In this document: positions 29,647 to 36,523 of the stretch, in pieces
Position numbering within the stretch: the stretch's first letter is position 1
Layout of the letters: every line of letters starts with the position of its first letter
Assembly (NCBI RefSeq): GCF_000385335.1
Contig: NZ_ARWA01000001.1
Location: 2,186,001 to 2,250,000, forward strand
DNA from: Methyloferula stellata AR4
Lineage (GTDB): Bacteria > Pseudomonadota > Alphaproteobacteria > Rhizobiales > Beijerinckiaceae
Length of the DNA: 64,000 nt
Reading direction: 5' to 3'
The notes under the pieces: model-generated
What the model saw: the letters and a program-made list of their open reading frames with translations, nothing else
The model's database searches: none
What the model was told of the DNA's origin: nothing
Made by a program: the position numbers and the translations under genes

Positions 29647-30657
29647 CTATGCGGCTTTCCGCGCCGTGATCAGATGGAAATCCATCTCCAGGCGGATGAT
29701 CTCGTGATGCACTTCGGTGAAAGGCAGCGCCGCCAGGATCTGCAAATAGAGGTCCGCGGGCCGAAAGAAGGGAAAGAATACGAGATTCGCAAGCTGCGCA
29801 TAGGATAGGCCGTTTAGCGCGTGTAAGGGCGCGCGTTCGAAGATCACAAGCCTGCCGCCCGGCCGAAGGGATTGGGCCGCTTTTCGGAGCAGGGTGCCTG
29901 CATGGTCTTCGGGCCAGTCATGAAGAACAGATTTCAGAGTCACGACATCCATATGACATGGCAGGTCGTCGCGCCGCATATCTCCGGCCTGGAAGGCGAT
30001 TCGCTCATGCCCGGCGCGGGTTCGCACATTTTCGAGGCCGATCTGGCAGACGACCGGCAAATCGAAGGATGTCACTTTCAGCTCAGGAAAAGCCTTGCAA
30101 AGTTGAAGCGCCAACTCGCCGCTATTGCCTCCGATGTCGAGAAGATGCGTGTTGCCCTGAAGATCGAGATGATCTGCCAGAACGCGACCCTCGTGGCGCG
30201 TGAGGGCGGTCGTGAACCGCATCCAGCGTCGCGCCAGCTCCAGGTTCGCAGGTGTGGCCTCGAAACAACGATCGTAGCGGAAAAGCTGGAAGGTCGTGGA
30301 ACTTCCCATGAAATGTGGCAAATTATCGATTAGGGATGGAAGATATAGACTAATGTCTTTCGCAACTTCTTCTGCGAATGCGATCTTCGCTTCAAGAAGC
30401 TCGCGAAACGCAAGGGCCGTACGAAAAGACGAAGTCAGACCTATCTGCTCCACATCCATCCGGATGATGTTATTTGCGGTGAGGAGCTCAACAAGCATTT
30501 GGCGACCAGCGACATTGCGAACAGGAAGCTGATTAAATGAACATGCCCCCGCCTCAAGCTGGTCGATCATTCCGCACCGCAATGCGAAGTCAAGCGCTTT
30601 CGCATCGAGTTCGGTTTTCAGAAACTCGTCAACGACAAGATAATCAGTATTCGGCAC
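29647..30657 (-). CDS. SAM-dependent O-methyltransferase (PF00891-like)
   Basis: From the preferred GTG start the product has 336 residues. The C-terminal half is a class I methyltransferase: SAM motif I LLDIGGNSG (about 172-180), an acidic residue after the next strand (SFDLP), and the hallmark SVLHDWPEDHAGTLL (about 243-257) followed by LRPGGRLVIFE. The HDWxD region is typical of family-2 O-methyltransferases acting on small molecules such as quinones, carotenoids or phenolics. The N-terminal helical part is the usual dimerisation region. An ATG at 30762 would add 35 residues but would run antisense through the neighbouring signal peptide, so I reject it. The gene faces the giant gene and diverges from the export genes with 53 bp between starts. 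Substrate unknown; a role in modifying a surface component is only a guess. Confidence 0.85.
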   Translation of the reverse strand: MPNTDYLVVDEFLKTELDAKALDFALRCGMIDQLEAGACSFNQLPVRNVAGRQMLVELLTANNIIRMDVEQIGLTSSFRTALAFRELLEAKIAFAEEVAKDISLYLPSLIDNLPHFMGSSTTFQLFRYDRCFEATPANLELARRWMRFTTALTRHEGRVLADHLDLQGNTHLLDIGGNSGELALQLCKAFPELKVTSFDLPVVCQIGLENVRTRAGHERIAFQAGDMRRDDLPCHMDVVTLKSVLHDWPEDHAGTLLRKAAQSLRPGGRLVIFERAPLHALNGLSYAQLANLVFFPFFRPADLYLQILAALPFTEVHHEIIRLEMDFHLITARKAA

Positions 30658-30710
30658 GGCCGCTCGAGCATCCCATTTATGCGTCGCCGCGACACTACCC
30701 TGCACCGCGT

Positions 30711-32087
30711 ATGACGCAAAGCACGGAAAAGCGCCTGCTGGCTTCCGGCTGTCTTGCAGCATTTGGGTTGGCCCTCACCGTCCTTTTCGCCGGTGCGGGG
30801 GAAGCTAAGGCCGCCGACCTCGCGCCTGTGCCCGAGGTTCAGATCGTCCCGGCCGCGCCGGATTGGACGGGCTTTTATGTCGGCGGCCATATGGGCCTTG
30901 CCGATGCGTTTACGCATTACGATTACTCGACCCTGTTTTCCGGCGCGCTGAACAATCATACAAGGATCGGGCGCATCAATGGTGCGGCGCCAGGCGGCTA
31001 CGCAGGCTTCAACTATCAGTTCGGCGCCATCGTTCTCGGCGTCGAAGGTGACGCCACGTTCACAAATGGCGCGTTCCGGCTCAATGGCGCGAGCATCGAT
31101 TTTCTGCAGACATCCAATCTGATTTCCACCGTCTCCGGCCGCGCCGGCCTTGTTGTTACGCCGGACACGATGGTCTACGGCCGCGTGGGCTACAGCCGCA
31201 TTCAGCTCGCGGGCGTTCAAGGTTTTGGAGGCCCTGGATCCAATTTCCATCACACGGTTCCCGGGACGCAGACCGGCCTTGGGATCGAACATCTGATTAC
31301 CAATAATTTCGCGCTTCGGATCGAGGGAACTTATACCAAGAGCGATTCCGATCTTGTTCTTAATCAGGGTTTCGATCATTACCGGCCGTCATTCTTCCAA
31401 GTCACCGTCGGTCTCGCCTTCAAACTCGATCCTTTGCCGCATTCGACGGCGCTGCCGGTCATCAGCTGGGCTAATCCCTTCATTTCGCCCGATCCGCGTT
31501 GGACGTCCATCTATGGCGGCGGCCTCCTAGGCATTGGGGCGGGGCAGGTCAGCCGCTATGACAAGATATTCGGGCTCATGGGCCCTTATTCGGACTTGCG
31601 TTTTGCCAAGGGTTTCCTGGCTGGCGGCGATATTCAACTCCTGCATTATTTCGTCGTCGGCGCGGCCGTCGACACGATCTGGACGAATTCCACCTTCGAC
31701 GACGATGTGGGGGCCGGGCTTAATCCGGTGGTGCATCGCTTCGCTCACATCGACCGGGTATCCGCTGTCACGGGGCGCCTTGGCTTTCTGGTCAGCCCGA
31801 CCATTCTCCTTTATGGAAAGGTCGGCCCGGCTGAGATCAGATTCGTGCCGGAGCAGGCCTATTTCGCGGCGATCAATCCGTCTGTGAAAACCAGCGGCCA
31901 TGATTTCTCGGCTATTCAAGGCGGTCTCGGCATGGAAACATTGATCGCCGATCATGTCGCTTTGCGGATTGAAGGGCTCTATACGCGCGCCAACCATTCG
32001 GTCGTGATAGACGGATTGCAGCCGGCGCAAACGACCTTGCAGCCATCCACCATGACTGGCGCGCTTGGCCTCGTCGTGAAATATTGA
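30711..32087 (+). CDS. Outer membrane protein with two tandem beta-barrel domains
   Basis: The product has 458 residues. The start at 30711 is chosen because it gives a clean signal peptide (a basic n-region, a hydrophobic core, and cleavage after AKA at about residue 34); longer upstream frames lack any coding character. Two opacity/porin-like domains follow. The first spans about 51-240, beginning WTGFYVGGHMG and ending FFQVTVGLAFKL. The second spans about 260-458, beginning WTSIYGGGLLG and ending GALGLVVKY, with the terminal aromatic residue expected for BAM recognition. Each domain has the VYGRVGY/LYGKVG and ALRIEG.YT strands of 8-stranded barrels. The two halves are clearly homologous, so this is an internal duplication. 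It heads the run of export genes. It might be a surface anchor or an outer-membrane partner, but a TolC- or TpsB-type pore is not evident. Confidence 0.85.
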   Translation: MTQSTEKRLLASGCLAAFGLALTVLFAGAGEAKAADLAPVPEVQIVPAAPDWTGFYVGGHMGLADAFTHYDYSTLFSGALNNHTRIGRINGAAPGGYAGFNYQFGAIVLGVEGDATFTNGAFRLNGASIDFLQTSNLISTVSGRAGLVVTPDTMVYGRVGYSRIQLAGVQGFGGPGSNFHHTVPGTQTGLGIEHLITNNFALRIEGTYTKSDSDLVLNQGFDHYRPSFFQVTVGLAFKLDPLPHSTALPVISWANPFISPDPRWTSIYGGGLLGIGAGQVSRYDKIFGLMGPYSDLRFAKGFLAGGDIQLLHYFVVGAAVDTIWTNSTFDDDVGAGLNPVVHRFAHIDRVSAVTGRLGFLVSPTILLYGKVGPAEIRFVPEQAYFAAINPSVKTSGHDFSAIQGGLGMETLIADHVALRIEGLYTRANHSVVIDGLQPAQTTLQPSTMTGALGLVVKY

Positions 32088-32125
32088 GGCAGCCAGCCGA
32101 TGGCGCCAGCGCAGGACAGCATGTG

Positions 32126-32443
32126 ATGACAACATCCGAGAAGCAAAATAAGCCGGCGGCCTCACCGGCGGGCGGGACCACACCCGCGCAAATCCGCTGG
32201 ATCGAAGCCGCCATGCAGACGGCATTTGCCAATGTGGTTAACGTTCAGAGCACGCGCGAGCAGGTGGATCTTTTCTTCGGAACCAACCGCACCTGGAACC
32301 CCGAAACCGGCGGCGAGGTCACGGTCGATCTGAGCCATCGCATTATCCTGACTCCGTTCGCCGCAAAAAGGCTGGCGACCGTCCTCGGCAACGTCTTGAG
32401 CGAATATGAGTCGCGATTCGGCGCCATTGACATTTCTGCTTGA
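32126..32443 (+). CDS. DUF3467 family small protein
   Basis: The product has 105 residues. The start at 32126 (MTTSEKQNK) is preferred over 32084, since the longer form begins inside the preceding gene's stop region and a CAGGAC element lies about nine bases upstream. The core reads NVVNVQSTREQVDLFFG...VDLSHRIILTPFAAKRLATVLGNVLSEYESRFG. This fits the DUF3467 pattern: a beta-hairpin ending in RIILSP, then an amphipathic helix AKRL...L..YE..FG. Members are small soluble proteins of unknown function, sometimes near envelope genes. Here it sits 38 bp after the barrel gene and 55 bp before the adaptor gene, so it probably belongs to the operon. It could be a cytosolic accessory or chaperone of the exporter (inference). 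Confidence 0.8.
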   Translation: MTTSEKQNKPAASPAGGTTPAQIRWIEAAMQTAFANVVNVQSTREQVDLFFGTNRTWNPETGGEVTVDLSHRIILTPFAAKRLATVLGNVLSEYESRFGAIDISA

Positions 32444-32498
32444 TATTGAACAGGTATAGGCGACAGCATCGGCGTCGCTGAGGTTTCAGGCAGGGCAC

Positions 32499-34373
32499 AT
32501 GGGCGAAGCGCCATTCGATCAGCGGTCGGACGAGGCGCGGTCGGTCACGCCCCTCGAATCGGGCCTGTGGCAGCAGATCAGCAGCACGGAAAGCCAAGCG
32601 GCTTTTTATACGGCTTGGCTCACGCTTCAATGCCGTTCCATCGACGGTGCGAGCCGCGGTCTTCTCATGCTGGCCGGCGCCGAGGCTGGCGTCTTCGAGC
32701 CGGCGGCCGTTTGGCCTGAGAATGCCGGAAAAGTGCCTGATCTCGTCGACGGAGCGAAGACGGCCATTCTTGAACGGCACGGCGTCCTGCGCCGCAATGA
32801 CCGGCCGGAGACCGCGAGCGCGGACGCCGCGAGATGCACGATCGCCTATCCAATTCTCATCGATGAGACCGTCGAAGGGGCCGTTGCCATTGCGCTGACG
32901 GGATTGGCGACCGCGCAAGACCCGCGTGCTTCGCTGCGCCAACTCCAATGGGGTGCGGCATGGGTGCGGGAGCGATTGCGCAAGGCGCACTCGGAGACGG
33001 AACGGCATCTTCTCGATCAATCGCGGACGGCGCTCGATCTTCTTGCCTCATCGGTTGAGCACGAAAGCTTTCAGGCCTCAGCCTTGGCGGTCGTGACCGA
33101 GCTGGCGCTTCGATTCAACTGCACGAAGGTCAGTCTTGGGTTTGTGCGCGGCCGCTCGATTCATGTCGTGGCCATATCGCATACGTCGCAATTCCGGCGC
33201 CAAATGAATCTGATTTCGCATCTGACGGCAGCCATGAACGAAGCCGTCGATCAACGGTGCGTCATTGCCTTTCCTGTGCCGAATGGCAATGTCGCCGCGG
33301 CGGCGCATGCCGAGCTCTCCCGTATTCAGGCGGATTCGGCGCTCCTCACCGTTCCGTTCTTCAGCGTCGATCGTTTCGTCGGCGCGATGACCTTCGAGCG
33401 GCCTCGTCAGGAAGCCTTTGACTCGCCGACGATGCAGCTTCTCGAAACGGTGGTTGCGAGCATCGGTCCGGTCCTCGACGAGAAACGCCGCAACGACCGG
33501 TGGGTGGTCGTCAAGCTGGGCGAGGCCTTGCGGGCGCAGGCCATCCGTCTGCTGGGTCCAGGTCATCTCGTGCGCAAGACAGTAGCCCTCGCGCTGATCG
33601 CTGCGTCCTGTTTTTTCTATTTTGCGACCGACATTTACCGCGTCGATGCGGATGCGCAAATCGAGGGTTTGGTCCGGCGTGCCGTTGTGGCAGCCTATGA
33701 CGGCTTCCTCCGCGAAGCTAACGTCCGCGCTGGCGACACCGTCAAGAAAGACCAGCAGCTCGCCGCGCTCGATGACCGCGATCTCGCGCTTGAGCGCCTG
33801 CGCTGGGTCACGGAACGCCAGCAGCGGACCTATGAGTATGACAAGGCCTTGGCAGGGCGGGAGCCGGCGGCCATCAACGTGACGCGAAGTCAGATCGCCC
33901 AGGCTGATGCTCAGATCAAATTGCTGAACGAGCAATTGTCGCGCATTACCATTCGCGCGCCCTTCGACGGCCTTGTGGTGTCGGGCGATCTCAGCCAATT
34001 GATCGGTGCCTCTGTCAATCGCGGCCAGGTTCTCTTCGAGATCGCGCCGCTCGACGGCTATCGCGTCATTCTCTCGGTCGATGAGCGCCAGATCGGCGCC
34101 ATCGAGGTTGGCCAGAAGGGGTCGTTGATTACGAATGCGCTCCCCGACGAACCTTTCACCTTTGTCGTCGACAAGCTGACCCCGATCGCCGAGGCCAAGG
34201 CCGGCCGCAACAGCTTCCGCGTGGAAGGCCTGCTCACCGAAAATTCCGACCGGCTCCGTCCGGGCATGGAAGGCGTCGCGAAAATCGATATCGGCCGGCG
34301 GCGGCTGATCTGGATCTGGACGCATTCGCTTGTCGATTGGCTGCGCATTTGGGCGTGGCAATATATGCCATAA
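32499..34373 (+). CDS. GAF-like/HlyD-like fusion membrane adaptor
   Basis: The product has 624 residues. Residues about 25-330 form two alpha/beta halves resembling GAF-type sensor domains (AYPILIDETVEGAVAIAL near 116-133, LTVPFFSVDRFVGAMTFE near 283-300). A single membrane helix lies at about 361-377. The rest is a membrane-fusion protein: a split lipoyl/barrel-sandwich domain (AAYDGFLREANVRAGDTVKKDQ... and ITIRAPFDGLVVSGDLSQ), joined by a short helical hairpin (about 430-480), then a beta-barrel domain with the family motif RLRPGMEGVAKID (about 585-597). HlyD-family adaptors bridge inner and outer membranes in type I secretion and efflux. The large cytosolic GAF-like half is unusual for them and suggests signal- or nucleotide-controlled activity. 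The next gene starts 8 bp after its stop. Confidence 0.85.
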   Translation: MGEAPFDQRSDEARSVTPLESGLWQQISSTESQAAFYTAWLTLQCRSIDGASRGLLMLAGAEAGVFEPAAVWPENAGKVPDLVDGAKTAILERHGVLRRNDRPETASADAARCTIAYPILIDETVEGAVAIALTGLATAQDPRASLRQLQWGAAWVRERLRKAHSETERHLLDQSRTALDLLASSVEHESFQASALAVVTELALRFNCTKVSLGFVRGRSIHVVAISHTSQFRRQMNLISHLTAAMNEAVDQRCVIAFPVPNGNVAAAAHAELSRIQADSALLTVPFFSVDRFVGAMTFERPRQEAFDSPTMQLLETVVASIGPVLDEKRRNDRWVVVKLGEALRAQAIRLLGPGHLVRKTVALALIAASCFFYFATDIYRVDADAQIEGLVRRAVVAAYDGFLREANVRAGDTVKKDQQLAALDDRDLALERLRWVTERQQRTYEYDKALAGREPAAINVTRSQIAQADAQIKLLNEQLSRITIRAPFDGLVVSGDLSQLIGASVNRGQVLFEIAPLDGYRVILSVDERQIGAIEVGQKGSLITNALPDEPFTFVVDKLTPIAEAKAGRNSFRVEGLLTENSDRLRPGMEGVAKIDIGRRRLIWIWTHSLVDWLRIWAWQYMP

Positions 34374-34381
34374 GGTCGGCG

Positions 34382-36523
34382 ATGCGGTCGTTGTTCAGCC
34401 CCTCATGGTATCGGTTTGCAAACCTGAAGCCGCGATTGCGCTCGCACGCGGAACTGCACCGCCACACCTTCCGGGGCGATGTCTGGTACGTGCTCCAGGA
34501 TCATCACACGGGGCGCTTCCATCGCGTCTCTCCGACGGTCAATCTCATGCTGTGTCTCATGAACGGTCAGCGTACCGTCCAAGAGATCTGGGACGCGGTC
34601 GCGGCAAAGGCGACGGACCAGCCGCCGACCCAGGACGAGACGATCCAGCTCCTGTCGCAGTTGCATGCGTCGGATCTGCTCCAAAGTGAATTCTCGCCCG
34701 ATCTCAACGAGCTTTCGGAACGCTCGGAACGCCACAACCGGCGTGAGCTTATTCAGCGCCTGCGCAGCCCGCTTTCGTTCCGGCTTCCGCTTTTCGATCC
34801 CGATCGGCTCGTCGGTTTCATGATGCCGCTGGTGAGGCCGATCTTCAGCGCCTTTGGCTTTTTTGTCTGGTGTGTTCTTGTCGCGGCCGCCGCGGTTCTT
34901 GTCATCCTTCATTGGTCCGAACTCACCCAGAACGTGACCGACCGGGCGCTCGCGGCCGAGAACATTGTCGTCATTCTGCTGATTTATCCGGTCATCAAGA
35001 CACTTCATGAGCTTGGGCACGCCTTTGCGACCAAGCGCTGGGGCGGTGAGGTGCATGAGATCGGCGTGATGCTACTGGTCTTCGTGCCTGTGGCCTATGT
35101 CGATGCGTCGAGTTCCGCGGCCTTCATCGAGAAGCGGCGCCGGATCATCGTCGGCGCAGCCGGAATCATGGTCGAGCTCGGTCTCGCGGCGATCGCGGCC
35201 TTTGTCTGGGTTAATGCTTCGCCAGGGCTGCTCAGAACGGTTGCGTTCAACACCATGCTGATCGGCGGCGTGTCCACACTCATCTTCAACGGCAATCCGC
35301 TGCTGCGCTTCGACGGCTATTACATTTTGTCGGATCTCATCGAGATTCCGAATCTTGCCGACCGCTCGAACAAATATGTCTTCTATCTGCTTCAGCACTA
35401 TGTGTTTGGCCTCGATCAGGTCGACAGTCCGGCAACTGGGCGCGGTGAGGAGCCTTGGCTCTTCCTCTATTCCATCAGTTCGTTTCTGTACCGGACGACG
35501 GTCTCGATCGGAATCGCGCTGTTTCTTGCGAGCCGGTTCTTTTTCTTCGGCATTGCAATGGCGCTTTGGGCGCTTACGACCATTTTCGTCATGCCTTGCG
35601 TCAAGGGTGCAAAATACCTGCTCTACGACCGGCGCCTCGACGGCTATAGGCGGCGTACCTTCAGCGCCGTCGGGGGCACCGCGGCTATTGTCATTTTCGT
35701 GCTTTTTCTGCTCCCTTTGCCTTACGCGACCGTCGCGGAAGGCGTGCTATGGATGCCAAACCGCTCCGAGGTGAGAGCGCGCACGTCGGGATTTATCGAC
35801 GCCGTCCTCCCATCCGAGGACGTGTCGCCGGGCAATGTCCTGGTCAAGATGAACGATCCGATCATCGCGTCGCAAGTCGACGTGCGCAATGCGCAACTGG
35901 ACGAACTGCAAGAGCGCTACAACGCCGCTCGACTGATAGATCGGGTGCAAGCGGAAATTCTGACCGAGCAGATCAATCACATTCAAAAAGCCATTGCCGT
36001 CCTCGCTGGCCGCAACGCGGATCTCCGCGTGAGTTCGAGCGAAAGCGGGCATTTCGTCGCCCTGCATGCGGATGACCTGCCGGGCCGCTTCGTTAAGCAA
36101 GGCGAGCTTCTCGGCTACGTAATCGGGAAGAAGGATGTGACGGTCCGCACGATCGTAACACAGGGCGATGTCGACCTCGTGCGGCAAAGGACGAAGCGCG
36201 TCCTGGTGCGTTTCGCCAACGATCTCTCGACCGTCCACGCGGCGGAAATCGTTCGCGAGATTCCCTCGGCGGAGCAAGAAGTCCCGAGCATGGCTTTGAC
36301 GACGCAGGGCGGCGGTACGATCGCGGTCGATCCGAACTCGAAATCGCCGAAGCCGCAGGCCTTATTCGGACTGTTCCAATTCGATATTGCCTTGGATTCG
36401 TCCGTACCTGTCGATTACGCCGGCGAACGTGCCTTCGTGCTGTTCGATTTCGGCAAGGAGCCGATCGCTTGGCGTTTCGTGCGCGCTTTCCGGCAGGCTT
36501 TCCTTAGCCACTTCCATGTCTGA
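34382..36523 (+). CDS. PqqD-like / M50 metalloprotease-like / HlyD-like fusion membrane protein
   Basis: The product has 713 residues from the ATG at 34382. Residues about 20-105 look like a PqqD-type winged-helix domain (HRHTFRGDVWYVLQD, RFHRVSP, VQEIWDAV). The middle is a polytopic membrane domain with the zinc motif HELGH (209-213) and a second M50 motif NPLLRFDG (305-312), the layout of site-2-protease relatives. After a last membrane helix (about 427-447), residues 455-600 resemble a membrane-fusion protein: RARTSGFIDAVLPSEDVSPGNVLVKM, a coiled-coil hairpin (about 500-545), and the return lipoyl half GHFVALHADDLPGRFVKQGELLGYV. PqqD domains bind leader peptides in RiPP systems, so substrate recognition is a reasonable guess. 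The metal ligands look intact, but proteolysis is not proven. Its 3' end overlaps the SecA-like gene by 8 bp. Confidence 0.85.
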   Translation: MRSLFSPSWYRFANLKPRLRSHAELHRHTFRGDVWYVLQDHHTGRFHRVSPTVNLMLCLMNGQRTVQEIWDAVAAKATDQPPTQDETIQLLSQLHASDLLQSEFSPDLNELSERSERHNRRELIQRLRSPLSFRLPLFDPDRLVGFMMPLVRPIFSAFGFFVWCVLVAAAAVLVILHWSELTQNVTDRALAAENIVVILLIYPVIKTLHELGHAFATKRWGGEVHEIGVMLLVFVPVAYVDASSSAAFIEKRRRIIVGAAGIMVELGLAAIAAFVWVNASPGLLRTVAFNTMLIGGVSTLIFNGNPLLRFDGYYILSDLIEIPNLADRSNKYVFYLLQHYVFGLDQVDSPATGRGEEPWLFLYSISSFLYRTTVSIGIALFLASRFFFFGIAMALWALTTIFVMPCVKGAKYLLYDRRLDGYRRRTFSAVGGTAAIVIFVLFLLPLPYATVAEGVLWMPNRSEVRARTSGFIDAVLPSEDVSPGNVLVKMNDPIIASQVDVRNAQLDELQERYNAARLIDRVQAEILTEQINHIQKAIAVLAGRNADLRVSSSESGHFVALHADDLPGRFVKQGELLGYVIGKKDVTVRTIVTQGDVDLVRQRTKRVLVRFANDLSTVHAAEIVREIPSAEQEVPSMALTTQGGGTIAVDPNSKSPKPQALFGLFQFDIALDSSVPVDYAGERAFVLFDFGKEPIAWRFVRAFRQAFLSHFHV

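Noticed and set aside
30537..30710. Longer N-terminus for the double-barrel protein
   Set aside because: The extra residues are antisense to the methyltransferase and would bury the signal peptide inside the chain.
30658..30762. Longer N-terminus for the O-methyltransferase
   Set aside because: It would run through the opposite gene's signal peptide. The conserved N-terminal helix begins near the GTG at 30657.
36387..36515. Upstream start for the SecA-like protein
   Set aside because: Those codons are the other frame of the M50 gene's end; a clean ATG at 36516 gives the usual 8-bp overlap.
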